Origin: Hoeflea_A sp040932035
GTDB taxonomy: Bacteria; Pseudomonadota; Alphaproteobacteria; Rhizobiales; Rhizobiaceae
Assembly (NCBI RefSeq): GCF_040932035.1
Contig: NZ_JBFRBB010000001.1
Span: 682,001-746,000, forward strand
DNA: 64,000 nucleotides
Reading direction: 5' to 3'
Within the stretch, counting starts at the first letter, position 1; every line of letters starts with the position of its first letter. The position numbers were made by a program, and so were the translations under genes. Positions 17,799 through 26,256 of this stretch are shown one piece after another. The notes below the pieces were generated by a model, which was given only the letters and a program-made list of their open reading frames with translations, was not told the DNA's origin and did no database searches.

Positions 17799-17899
17799 AT
17801 ATATCTCCAAAAGAGAAACCTAAGTTCACTATAATTCATTTTTTTAAATGTATACCGCGAGCTACCGTGCGGGCAAGCGTCGAAATCAGAGACCGTATT

Positions 17900-19066
17900 A
17901 TGCCCAATTCATCGCAGACGGCCCGGATAGTCATAGTCGGCCTGGGTTCCCTGGCAATCGCCATGGGGATTGGCCGATTCGCTTTCACGCCATTGTTGCC
18001 CTTGATGCGCGAGGACGGGTTGGTCGGCATTTCCGATGGCGGAGTGCTGGCATCCGTCCATTTCCTCGGATATTGGCTCGGCGCGGTTTTTGCGGCGAAA
18101 ATCCCTTACCCGCCAAAAACAGTCTTGCGGCTTTCCCTTATTGCCATCGGTGTTTCGACCTTCGCGATGGGGATGACGGACAGCCTATTATTGTGGTCCG
18201 TCCTTCGATGGATATGTGGTGTATGCAGCGCATTTGCCCTGGTGCTTGTCAGCAACTACTACATCAAAAAACTTGCGGATCTGGGTCTTTCTCAAAAACA
18301 GGGCTGGGTGTTTTCAGGCGTTGGCATCGGGATAGCGGTTGCGGGTTCAGGAACATTAGCCATCATGGCCGGTGGAATTGGCAGTGCCCATAGCTGGCTT
18401 ATATTTGGTGGGGCCACGCTTGTTGCGGCGGTAGTTGTGTGTGCAGGTATCGGACCGGAAATTGCCGCGTCCCGTGCCGATGCGCAAAGCCAGGGATCGC
18501 GAACGAGTCCGCTGAGCTGGCGCCTCGTCATTGCCTACGGCACTGCGGGTATCGGTTACATCATTCCTGCGACCTATCTGCCGGTGATGGCCCGCGAAAC
18601 GGTGTCGTCTCCACTGTTGTTCGGCCTGGCCTGGCCGGTTTTCGGGATCGCGGCTTTTTTATCGACGCTATTGGCTGCAAGAATAAACAGCCGCTATTCA
18701 AACGCGCAGATATGGACTGCGAGCCAGTTCATCATGGCAGCCGGATTGGTCCTGCCGGTCATTTGGCCACACATTTCCACGGTCATCATTGCGGGAATTT
18801 GTGTGGGCGGGACTTTCATGATCATCACCATGATGGGAATGAAGGAGGCGCATCGCATCGCGCCGGTGCACGATGTTATGCGTCATATATCGGTGATGAC
18901 GGCCGCCTTTGCCAGCGGACAGATGATCGGCCCGTTGTTCGCAGGCGTCCTTTACGATGTAACACGGAGTTTCAACGCCTCCCTCGTGATCACGAGCCTC
19001 GCACTCGCGATCACCGCGCTGTCGTTGATGTGCGGTTCAGCCGTTACGAAGACAGCCGCAACATGA
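17900..19066 (+). CDS. MFS transporter, YbfB/YjiJ family
   Basis: A 388-residue protein with 12 predicted membrane helices. The first helix carries the subfamily segment LAIAMGIGRFAFTPLLPLM, followed by GVLASVHFLGYWLGAVFAAK. YbfB-like carriers are uncharacterised proton-driven exporters or importers. ATG 17900 places the first helix correctly; GTG 17867 would add 11 unlikely residues. It is paired with the divergent LysR gene. A hairpin spanning 19064-19082 separates it from the convergent amidohydrolase. Confidence 0.83.
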   Translation: MPNSSQTARIVIVGLGSLAIAMGIGRFAFTPLLPLMREDGLVGISDGGVLASVHFLGYWLGAVFAAKIPYPPKTVLRLSLIAIGVSTFAMGMTDSLLLWSVLRWICGVCSAFALVLVSNYYIKKLADLGLSQKQGWVFSGVGIGIAVAGSGTLAIMAGGIGSAHSWLIFGGATLVAAVVVCAGIGPEIAASRADAQSQGSRTSPLSWRLVIAYGTAGIGYIIPATYLPVMARETVSSPLLFGLAWPVFGIAAFLSTLLAARINSRYSNAQIWTASQFIMAAGLVLPVIWPHISTVIIAGICVGGTFMIITMMGMKEAHRIAPVHDVMRHISVMTAAFASGQMIGPLFAGVLYDVTRSFNASLVITSLALAITALSLMCGSAVTKTAAT

Positions 19067-19082
19067 TCGAAAAAACCGATCA
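19064..19082. terminator. Small bidirectional hairpin between convergent stops
   Basis: TGATCG-AAAAAAC-CGATCA is a perfect 6-bp stem with an A-rich loop. It contains the MFS stop codon and the amidohydrolase stop. The stem is short for an intrinsic terminator, so the function is tentative. Confidence 0.3.
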
Positions 19083-20249
19083 GTTCCGGAGCGGCAACCG
19101 GTCTTCGACGATCTTTGCCCAGAATGCGATACCGTAGGGCAGGGCCTCATCGTTGAAATCATATTCGGGATGATGCAGTCCAGCCGTCTCGCCATTGCCG
19201 ACAAAGATAATGGCGCCGGGATTTTCCTGGAGCATGTAGGAAAAATCTTCCCCGCCGAGCCGCGCCGGCTGCTCGCGGTCGACATTCGCCTCGCCCACCA
19301 CCTGCACTGCCGCTTCCGCCGCATGGCCGAACTGGTCGGAGTGATTGAATGTCACCGGACATAGCCGGTCATAGGTCAGGTCCGCACGCACGCCGTAGCA
19401 TTTGGCGACACCTTCGACGATTTCATGCATGCGCCGCTCGATTGTATCGCGCGTATCTTCATGCAGATTCCTAACGGTCCCCTTCAGCGTGGCGGTTTGT
19501 GGTATCACATTGTTGGCTTCACCGGCCTGCAGGGCGGTGATCGAGATGAGGCCGTTCTTCATCGGGTCCGAGTTGCGTGTAATGATCGACTGGAAGCCAT
19601 TGTAGATGGCGTTTGCTGCAACAAGCGGGTCTACGCATTTATGCGGCCGTGATGCGTGGCCGCCGACGCCCTCGATCTCGACATAGAAAAAATCTGTGGC
19701 CGCCAGTGTCGGACCTTCGCAAATCCCGAAATGACCGATAGGCAAATTTGGCATGTTGTGCATGCCGTAGACCTCATCGATGCCGAGCTTGTCGAATATT
19801 CCGGTATCGAGCATTGCCTTTGCGCCGACACCGCCTTCTTCTGCCGGTTGGAAAATGAGAACTGCCTTGCCCGCAAAATTGCGTGTCTCGGTCAGATATT
19901 TGGCGGCGCCCAGCAGCATGGCGCTATGGCCGTCATGGCCGCAGGCGTGCATTTTGCCAGGCGATTGCGATGCATGTTCCGCATCCGATGCCTCTTCAAT
20001 GGGCAGTGCGTCCATATCAGCCCGAAGACCGACGGTCGGGCCTGCGGCGGACCCGTGGATTACGGCAATAATGCCAGTCTCGGCAATGTTTTCATGGATC
20101 TCGTCAACGCCGATTTCCTTGAGCCGGTCGGCAATGTACCGCGACGTTTTCGGCAGGTCGAATAGCAGCTCAGGATTGCGATGCAGCCACTGGCGCCATT
20201 CCCTGACTTCGGGAATGATATCGGCAATTCGGTTGTTTGTCGGATGCAT
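19080..20249 (-). CDS. M20 family amidohydrolase (hippurate hydrolase / N-acyl-amino-acid amidohydrolase type)
   Basis: A 389-residue metallopeptidase-fold enzyme. Metal-binding motifs are KMHACGHDGHSAMLLGAA and FQPAEEGGVGAKAML, with GVGGHASRPHKCVDPLVA from the dimerisation domain and RLGGEDFSYML near the C-terminus. It probably removes an acyl group from an N-acylated amino acid in the cytosol. AGGGA precedes the ATG at a good distance. It is transcribed alone, away from the surface-protein gene. Confidence 0.9.
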   Translation of the reverse strand: MHPTNNRIADIIPEVREWRQWLHRNPELLFDLPKTSRYIADRLKEIGVDEIHENIAETGIIAVIHGSAAGPTVGLRADMDALPIEEASDAEHASQSPGKMHACGHDGHSAMLLGAAKYLTETRNFAGKAVLIFQPAEEGGVGAKAMLDTGIFDKLGIDEVYGMHNMPNLPIGHFGICEGPTLAATDFFYVEIEGVGGHASRPHKCVDPLVAANAIYNGFQSIITRNSDPMKNGLISITALQAGEANNVIPQTATLKGTVRNLHEDTRDTIERRMHEIVEGVAKCYGVRADLTYDRLCPVTFNHSDQFGHAAEAAVQVVGEANVDREQPARLGGEDFSYMLQENPGAIIFVGNGETAGLHHPEYDFNDEALPYGIAFWAKIVEDRLPLRN

Positions 20250-20515
20250 GATTTATCCCTGTGAATTTGCGCGGCTGTTTGCGCCGCTTCAAAGCCGTAA
20301 TGTGTGCAATGTCTGCCGGTCTGGTGCAAGAGCGAACCAGTAGATCAGGTGAAAATTCTCCGCTATCGACCTTCAAATTTCCGGTATTTCATCCGCATTT
20401 AGGTCGTTTTTTCAGCCCTCCCGGTCCCATAAACCGAATAAACCTTTGTCATAAGGCGCGCAGATTAAACCTCCGGGCAATGGGCATTCTCCGTATGTCG
20501 TGGCCTAAGCGCATT

Positions 20516-20558
20516 TGTCCAACCCTGAAATTTTATTGAGTCTCGGGTTTTTCGGACA
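20516..20558 (+). promoter_or_regulatory. Possible 5' leader hairpin before the surface-protein gene
   Basis: TGTCC-AACCC (20516-20525) can pair with GGGTT-TTTC-GGACA (20545-20558), leaving one bulge and an 18-nt AU-rich loop, 29 bp before the ATG at 20588. It could be a leader structure or an upstream terminator. The rest of the 338-bp gap 20250-20587 shows no gene. Confidence 0.3.
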
Positions 20559-20587
20559 CATGGCGCGAATTCATATTGGGGACACAT

Positions 20588-23242
20588 ATGCAGCTTCGAG
20601 GGGAAGCGGCAGCGGCGGAGCCGGGCTCCGGGCGTTGTCACACGTTGACCGGAAAAGACAAATCAACGACACAAACATCCACAGAAGGCAAGCATCGGGT
20701 ATCCGCTTGCCAATGGAGGGGATTCCCGAGAAATCGGCAGGTACGAAACCCCCGAAGCCATGCATGGCGGCGCTTAAGCCTATCCGTCGCGCTGTTTGCT
20801 GGCTTCTGTATCGGTGCGGAGGCGGAAGAGAATACGTACCACTCTGACCCCGCCGCAAAGTGGCACGGCTGGCTCGAATTCGGTGGCTATTACGGTACCG
20901 ATCGGACCAGTCGCGGCGAGGCGACCGTCTTCGCACCGATCGTACAGACCCCCGACAGCCTTTTCTTTCTGGATATCAAAGGCAAATTCTTCGAGCAGAA
21001 CAACCAGGAAGGCAATTTTGCGCTCGGCTATCGGAAGATGACCGATAGTGGATTTAATCTCGGCGCCTGGGTCGGAACCGACATCCGCGCGACAAGCCTC
21101 GACAACACGTTCTGGCAGTTTTCCGGCGGCGTTGAGGCGCTTTCCCACAATTACGACTTTCGCGCCAACTTCTACATACCACTGACCGATCCGAAGGCCG
21201 GCGGCGCCGGACTGACGCAAGTGCATCTGCAGGGCAACAGCATCTTCATGACCGGTGGCCAGGAGGTTCCGCTCGGCGGTGCGGATGCCGAAGCCGGATT
21301 TCGCATACCCCTTGAAAAGCTCAATGAGAGCTTTTCCGCCGTCGAGCTCAGGGCCTACGGCGGCGGCTACTATTTCGACAGCTCGGACGCCAACCAGGAA
21401 GTTGCCGGCGGCAAGGCGAGGCTGGAACTGCGTGTTCCGGACGTTTTCGAGGCGCTGCCGGGATCGCAGCTCACCGCCGGCTATCAGTTTACCTATGACG
21501 ATGTCCGCCAGTCGCGTCATCAGGCCGGTCTGAAACTGCGCATTCCGTTTGGGGAAATTTCGGATGCCGATTCGGACCGGTCTGTCCAGCTTGCATCGCT
21601 CTTACCGCAGGAGCGGCGCATGCTCGACGGCATTGAGCGCGATACCGACATTGTCGTGACTGCATCGGGGCGTGAAAGTGTCATTGACGACGCGACCAAT
21701 GTCGCTCTCGACCGGGTGGCCTATGCCAGTGATCTCGCCACGCTTCAGGCGGCGATCGGGCAGGGCGCCAATACCCATATTATTGTTCGGGGCAGCGGCA
21801 CGGAAATCGATGTGACCTCACTTGGCGGCATCCAACTTCAAGATAGCCAAACCATCCAGGGTGGTGGCAGCATCATATTGTTGCGCGGCGCGAGCAGCGG
21901 TACGGTGGCTGGCTTTTCGGCGCCGGGCTCGAGGCCGACGCTGGCATCCAGCGATGCGTCGTTCAGAACCGGTGTCGTCATGATGGCTGCCAACACCCAC
22001 GCGGCTGGATTGAAAACGCTGGGCGGCTATGCCGGCATTTTCGGTGGTTCCGGTCTCAATAATGTGGTCATTGAGCAAAACGAGGTGTCGAGAACCCTGC
22101 AAAACGGCATCCAGATGGTCGATGCAAATACCAACTTCGCAGTACTTGGCAACAGGCTGTTCGATATCGGCGATGACGGCATCGATATTGGCGATGACAA
22201 CAGCTCGTTCGTCGTTGCGGGCAATGCGGTCGGCACAGCTCCCGCGATCGGTCCTAGTGGACCCGAAACCGGTTCGGATATAGGCGATGATGGCATCGAT
22301 ATCGGCGACTACAACAGCTTCTTTGCCGTCGCCAACAACGTCATCCGTAATACGGATGACAAGGGCGTCAGTATTGCCGACGACAATAGCGATTTCGTGG
22401 TAGCTCAAAACGATATCAGACACACTGGCGGCCGCGGAATCTGGGTTGACGACAGGAATACCTTTGTCGGGATCATCGGCAACACAATCTCCCATGCCGC
22501 GCATGAGGGTATTGCCTTCGATGACGAAAACAATCTTGTGCTGGTCGCTGGCAATATGGTTTCCGATACAGGGTGGGAAGGGATATATTTCGACGACTAC
22601 AACGGAGGAGAATACCTGGACCCGGTTCTCGGCCCGCAGCCGGGATTTGTCGCGGTAATCGGCAATACCGTCATGCGTTCCGGTCTCGACAAAAGCGACG
22701 ATTTCCAGAGCGGAATAAAGTTCTACGATGACAATGTGGCGGTCGTTCTGGGTAACACCATCATTGATCCGGGTACCAACGGAATCGAATTTGTCAACTA
22801 CAATGCGGCCATTGTGGCCGGCAACATGATCGCCGGCGTGAGGGCCGGCAACGGCATTCATATGAACGGCAGGTTCAATGAGCTTGTCTTCGGTGGCAAC
22901 CGGTTTGGTTCTGTCGCGGGTAATCTCTTCCATTTTGACGCCCCTGGCAATGATCTGCCGCCGGCTTCGACCGTCGCTACCCTGCTTCAGGGAGCCCTGG
23001 GCGCCAACCCGGCATTTGTTGCGCAGGCGCGGAAGGCAGCACTTGCTATCGGCGTCAGCAATGCCGAGTTCGACCGGATCATTGCGGATCTGACCAGAAC
23101 ATTGCTCAGCCCGAATGTTGCCATGGTTGCGCCGGGCGGGCTCCTCTGCGGCCAGTTCCATCCAACAATCCCTGGCTTCAGCGGTACGCTTAACATCGTC
23201 GATCCGTCGGGCGGTCTGCGGACATTCACGGACGGCTGCTAG
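20588..23242 (+). CDS. Large surface protein: inverse-autotransporter-like barrel plus Asp-rich right-handed beta-helix
   Basis: An 884-residue exported protein. Residues 1-58 are a basic pre-region; the hydrophobic signal core follows (LSLSVALFAGFCIG, cleavage near AEA-EEN). About residues 90-325 resemble the intimin/invasin inverse-autotransporter barrel: WLEFGGYYGTDRTSRGEATV, GNFALGYRKMTDSGFNLGAW, YDFRANFYIPLTDP, QLTAGYQFTYDDVR. About residues 390-790 form a right-handed beta-helix of units like GNRLFDIGDDGIDIGDDN, VVAGN and GNTISHAAHEGIAFDDEN, rich in paired Asp. The C-terminal domain has two Cys residues (LLCGQ and the final DGC). GGGGA precedes ATG 20588. It is likely anchored in the outer membrane with the helix outside. 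The ligand is unknown. Confidence 0.78.
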   Translation: MQLRGEAAAAEPGSGRCHTLTGKDKSTTQTSTEGKHRVSACQWRGFPRNRQVRNPRSHAWRRLSLSVALFAGFCIGAEAEENTYHSDPAAKWHGWLEFGGYYGTDRTSRGEATVFAPIVQTPDSLFFLDIKGKFFEQNNQEGNFALGYRKMTDSGFNLGAWVGTDIRATSLDNTFWQFSGGVEALSHNYDFRANFYIPLTDPKAGGAGLTQVHLQGNSIFMTGGQEVPLGGADAEAGFRIPLEKLNESFSAVELRAYGGGYYFDSSDANQEVAGGKARLELRVPDVFEALPGSQLTAGYQFTYDDVRQSRHQAGLKLRIPFGEISDADSDRSVQLASLLPQERRMLDGIERDTDIVVTASGRESVIDDATNVALDRVAYASDLATLQAAIGQGANTHIIVRGSGTEIDVTSLGGIQLQDSQTIQGGGSIILLRGASSGTVAGFSAPGSRPTLASSDASFRTGVVMMAANTHAAGLKTLGGYAGIFGGSGLNNVVIEQNEVSRTLQNGIQMVDANTNFAVLGNRLFDIGDDGIDIGDDNSSFVVAGNAVGTAPAIGPSGPETGSDIGDDGIDIGDYNSFFAVANNVIRNTDDKGVSIADDNSDFVVAQNDIRHTGGRGIWVDDRNTFVGIIGNTISHAAHEGIAFDDENNLVLVAGNMVSDTGWEGIYFDDYNGGEYLDPVLGPQPGFVAVIGNTVMRSGLDKSDDFQSGIKFYDDNVAVVLGNTIIDPGTNGIEFVNYNAAIVAGNMIAGVRAGNGIHMNGRFNELVFGGNRFGSVAGNLFHFDAPGNDLPPASTVATLLQGALGANPAFVAQARKAALAIGVSNAEFDRIIADLTRTLLSPNVAMVAPGGLLCGQFHPTIPGFSGTLNIVDPSGGLRTFTDGC
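22163..22315 (+). repeat. 39-bp direct repeat inside the beta-helix coding region
   Basis: 22163-22201 and 22277-22315 are near-identical at the DNA level and encode DIGDDGIDIGDDN and DIGDDGIDIGDYN. The copies are 114 bp (38 codons) apart. They mark a recent internal duplication of beta-helix rungs, and the repeat could allow length variation by recombination. Confidence 0.7.
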
Positions 23243-23477
23243 CAGCCGTTCACGCCTTGTCGGACCGGCGGTGTTTAGGCGCGCGCGAACCGGCGGGGCA
23301 ATGGCGGGAAGGCAGTGGCGACAGCCTCCCGCCAGCTACCTCCAGAGGTGCGTCAGCTGATTGCTGGCAGCCTGGCGGGAACACGCGTCCGGTTTAGCAG
23401 TACGGAACGAGATAACTCGGCCATGTCTAAGGCAACTGCGGCGGAACCGGCGTCAGTACAGATGGGATTACGTTCAC

Positions 23478-24056
23478 ATGCCAAACAGTATGACACGTGA
23501 CCATATCGGTTTGTGGGGTCTCATCGGAGTCCAGGCTCTATGCGTATTTATCCTGATTGCAGAAGTCGGTATTGAACTTTATGGCGAAACCGGCGGGAAG
23601 TCTGCCGACGGACAACCGATTGCGCCCAATTCCGACCATGATCACAATTTTGAGTTTGTTGTCATTGTGCTTTTGACAGGCAGCCTCGCATCCACCGGTC
23701 TGATCGTTCGGCGGGTTCTTAGCCGTCACAAGCGAACGGACGAGCTGTTGCAGGCCGCAACCGGCGCTTTTTTTGAACTGGTTCAGCAATATTTCGACGA
23801 TTGGGATCTGACCCCATCGGAACGTGACGTCGCGCTGCTGTCGATCAAGGGACTGATGATTTCCGAAATCGCACAACTGCGAAATACCAAGCTTGGGACC
23901 ATCAAGGCCCAGTGCGCTTCGATCTATAGAAAGGCCGGTGTCAGCGGCCGGCCGCAGCTTCTCAGCCTGTTCCTTGATGAGCTGATTGCAAAGGGAATGA
24001 GCGATTGTAAGAAAAGTTGTCCTCAGGCCAGGAGTATCGGACACAATTTGCCATAA
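23478..24056 (+). CDS. Membrane-anchored LuxR-type HTH regulator, copy A
   Basis: A 192-residue protein with two hydrophobic helices (about residues 12-32, LWGLIGVQALCVFILIAEV, and 58-78, FVVIVLLTGSLASTGLIV) followed by a cytoplasmic C-terminal HTH: LTPSERDVALLSIKGLMISE, IAQLRNTKLGTIKAQCASIY, RKAGVSGRPQLLSLFL. This is the LuxR/GerE fold, with no receiver or autoinducer domain. Start 23478 has GGGA upstream; ATG 23490 aligns with the starts of the paralogues and is equally possible. It lies 235 bp after the surface-protein gene and is probably involved in its control, which is inference. Confidence 0.75.
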   Translation: MPNSMTRDHIGLWGLIGVQALCVFILIAEVGIELYGETGGKSADGQPIAPNSDHDHNFEFVVIVLLTGSLASTGLIVRRVLSRHKRTDELLQAATGAFFELVQQYFDDWDLTPSERDVALLSIKGLMISEIAQLRNTKLGTIKAQCASIYRKAGVSGRPQLLSLFLDELIAKGMSDCKKSCPQARSIGHNLP

Positions 24057-24285
24057 TAACGCTGGTTCTGCGATATGGCAGAAAATATCGATATTGATGA
24101 CCGTGTCGGACCGACATCAACCACATTTTGCTGCCCGGTGGCAATATTTTGTATGCGGCTGGTGTGCTCCTAACGGATTCCGTCGTATACACAGTAATAA
24201 TGCCGCGGCACCGATGCGTGATTTGCCGGTGCAATTTGGCACGATTAATATTTGATAGGCACTAAGACTGCCGGGATACTTTTGA

Positions 24286-24813
24286 ATGACGAATATGATA
24301 CGCCCGGGTACAGGTTTGTGGATTCTGTTTGGTGTACAGGCGTCTTGCGCGCTGATTTTACTGAGTAAGGTTATCTGTGAACTCGCCGGCTGGGGAAAAG
24401 CAACTGCGGCAGGCCATTCACACATCCCGGAATTCCTGGTCATATTGGTATTGATAATCGGGCTCTCGTCCACCGTGTCCGCTATCAGAAAAATGACGTC
24501 ACGCCAGAACCGTATGCTCAGGCAGCTTAAAATCAACTCGGGGGCGTTCATGCGCCTTGTGGAGGACTATTTCGACGAGTGGGGGCTGACGCCATCCGAG
24601 CGCGAGGTTGCGCTGCTTTCCTTGAAAGGTTTGCTGATTTCAGACATTGCCAGTTTGCGCAACACGAGCCAGGGCACAATCAAGGCTCAGTGCAATGCGA
24701 TATACAGGAAGGCCGGCGTGAACGGCCGTCCGCAACTGCTCAGCGTCTTTATCGAAGATCTGCTCGCTCTTGGCTTGACCCGGAATGAATCGCAAACCTC
24801 TCCTGCGAAATAG
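24286..24813 (+). CDS. Membrane-anchored LuxR-type HTH regulator, copy B1
   Basis: 175 residues, same plan as copy A: membrane helices at about 10-32 and 48-68, a linker with RQNRMLRQLKINSGAFMRLVE, then HTH (LTPSEREVALLSLKGLLISD, NTSQGTIKAQCNAIYRKAG). Only the membrane-proximal and sensor-loop parts differ strongly from copy A, suggesting the same DNA-binding target but a different signal. It is about 90 percent identical in its HTH half to copy B2 at 25332. Read-through of a short periplasmic loop (residues 33-47) offers little room for ligand binding. Confidence 0.75.
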   Translation: MTNMIRPGTGLWILFGVQASCALILLSKVICELAGWGKATAAGHSHIPEFLVILVLIIGLSSTVSAIRKMTSRQNRMLRQLKINSGAFMRLVEDYFDEWGLTPSEREVALLSLKGLLISDIASLRNTSQGTIKAQCNAIYRKAGVNGRPQLLSVFIEDLLALGLTRNESQTSPAK

Positions 24814-24850
24814 TTCTCACGGCAAGCCAGCCCGTTAAACACCGGGCAGG

Positions 24851-25103
24851 AACCGGTGCTTTATTTGAGCTGGTTCAGCAATATTTCGACGATTGGGATC
24901 TGGCCCCTTCGGAACGTGATGTTGCGCCGCTGTCGATCAAGGGGCTGATGATTTCCGAAATCGCGCAACTGCGAAACACCAGGCCTGGAACCATCAAGGC
25001 CCAGTGTGCTTCGATCAATAGAAAGGCCTGTTGCAAAGGGAATGAGCGATTGTAAGAAAAGATGCCCTCGGGCAAGAAGTATCGGACACAATTCGCCAAA
25101 ATA
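24851..25103 (+). pseudogene. Decayed copy of regulator A (A')
   Basis: This stretch aligns base by base with the 3' half of copy A (HTH region), but starts abruptly without the membrane segments. It has changes such as CTGTCG preserved next to an altered GCGCCGCTG. It also carries a deletion of about 46-47 bp within the recognition-helix region (joining AAAGGCC to TGTTGCAAAG near 25025). The deletion shifts the frame. It is a non-functional by-product of the tandem duplication. Confidence 0.75.
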
Positions 25104-25331
25104 ACGCTGGTCCTGCGATATGGCAGCAAATATCGATTTTGATGACCGTGTCGGACCGGCATCAATCACATTTTGCTACCTAATGGCAATATTTTGCATG
25201 TGGCTAGTGTGTTCCTATCGGATTGCGTCGTATACACAGCAAATATGCCCGCTGCACCGATACGTGATTTGCTGGTGCAATTTGGCGCGATACATATTTG
25301 ATAGGCACTAGGACTGCCGAGGTACTTTTGA

Positions 25332-25859
25332 ATGACGAACACGATACGCCAGAGTTCAGGTCTGTGGATTCTGTTTGCTCTACAGGCATTTTGCACGCTG
25401 TTTTTGCTGGGCGAGGTCATCGGCGATCTCATCGGTTGGGAAAACAAAGCTGCTGAGGATCTCACCCACTTTATCGAGTTTTCGGTGATATTGCTGCTGT
25501 TGACGGGACTTGTATCCACGGGATCGCGAATTACGAGGATAATGTCACGCCAGAACCGTATGCTCAGGCAGCTTAAAATAAACTCGGGGGCGTTCATGCG
25601 CCTGGTGGAGGACTATTTCGACGAGTGGGGGCTGACGCCATCCGAGCGCGATGTCGCACTGCTTTCTTTGAAAGGGTTGCTGATTTCCGACATAGCCAGA
25701 TTGCGCAATACGAGCCAGGGCACAATCAAGGCTCAGTGCAATGCGATATACAAGAAGGCCGGTGTGAACGGCCGCCCGCAACTTCTCAGCGTCTTTATCG
25801 AAGATCTGCTGGCACTGGGCTTGTCCCGGAATGAACCGCAAACCTCTCCTGCACAGTAG
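25332..25859 (+). CDS. Membrane-anchored LuxR-type HTH regulator, copy B2
   Basis: 175 residues, colinear with B1. The HTH half (GLTPSERDVALLSLKGLLIS, NTSQGTIKAQCNAIYKKAG) is nearly identical, while residues 15-65 (the two membrane helices and the loop between them) have diverged: TLFLLGEVIGDLIGWENKA against LILLSKVICELAGWGKA. This contrast suggests that the DNA target is shared and the sensed signal is not, or that the membrane part is merely less constrained. The gene is intact and has the same upstream spacer as B1. Confidence 0.75.
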   Translation: MTNTIRQSSGLWILFALQAFCTLFLLGEVIGDLIGWENKAAEDLTHFIEFSVILLLLTGLVSTGSRITRIMSRQNRMLRQLKINSGAFMRLVEDYFDEWGLTPSERDVALLSLKGLLISDIARLRNTSQGTIKAQCNAIYKKAGVNGRPQLLSVFIEDLLALGLSRNEPQTSPAQ

Positions 25860-25886
25860 TTCTCACCGCAAGCCAGCCTGTTAAAC

Positions 25887-25916
25887 ACCGGGCCGGACCT
25901 GAAGCGCCGACCCGGT
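25887..25916 (+). terminator. Hairpin after regulator B2
   Basis: ACCGGG-C-CGG pairs with CCG-A-CCCGGT (25887-25916), with a short T stretch after it (TTTGAG). It follows the B2 stop by 28 bp. Copy B1 keeps only the left arm, because the duplication joint replaces the right arm. Confidence 0.45.
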
Positions 25917-25927
25917 TTGAGCTCCCG

Positions 25928-26110
25928 TCAACTGATGTCCAACCCGCGCATGGTCAATGGGTTGGGACGGGAACGGCCGCCATCCAGCCGGGACATGAGC
26001 GCCTCACGGGCGGAACGGACGGTGCGAAGGAAGAGACGCCATCTGACAAGGCGCGCCTTAACCATCATATCCAGCGAATCTGCCGGATTGTGTGAGCTAT
26101 ATCTGTTCAT
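25928..26110 (-). CDS. Small basic protein of unknown function
   Basis: A 60-residue frame starting MNRYSSHNPADSLDMMVKARL and rich in Arg (VRWRLFLRTVRSAREAL). GGA lies six bases before the ATG, and third codon positions are GC-rich as in neighbouring genes, which supports coding. There are no membrane segments or known motifs. It could be a nucleic-acid-binding or regulatory small protein, or a spurious frame. It lies in the 397-bp gap between the regulator array and the KDG kinase, which otherwise appears empty. Confidence 0.4.
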   Translation of the reverse strand: MNRYSSHNPADSLDMMVKARLVRWRLFLRTVRSAREALMSRLDGGRSRPNPLTMRGLDIS

Positions 26111-26256
26111 GGTTTTTCCAATCACTTGAGCTTTCCACTGTTCAATCCGTATGTGGGGCCGCAAAGTGAACGCCGCCTTGACGTTGCATTACAGTTCTGT
26201 AATCCAGTCCCTGCACTGAGTAAGACAACGCGACATCTAAAAGCAGGACAAAAAAC

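Larger units (their letters stand above)
23759..25892 (+). repeat. Tandem duplication of about 1.05 kb containing the regulator genes
   Basis: Block 1 runs from about 23759 (middle of copy A) through copy B1 to about 24846; block 2 runs from 24851 to about 25892. Coding and non-coding parts align throughout, including the 229-bp spacer before B1 and B2 with matching bases such as GATAGGCACTA and GACTGCCG. The offset is 1092 bp at the left and 1046 bp at the right because block 2 has lost about 46 bp. The junction falls inside the left arm of a hairpin that is complete only after block 2. Confidence 0.8.

Noticed and set aside
20250..20587. A small + strand ORF of about 90 codons upstream of the surface-protein gene
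   Set aside because: It begins inside the amidohydrolase, has no ribosome site and shows no coding signal.
21818..23161. A 447-codon open frame on the minus strand opposite the surface-protein gene
   Set aside because: It arises from the repetitive GAT/GGC codons of the beta-helix. The + frame has a signal peptide, barrel motifs and a repeat pattern; the minus frame has none.
24850..25110. Treating A' as a short functional HTH-only regulator
   Set aside because: It has no start with a ribosome site, and the deletion removes and frameshifts the recognition region.
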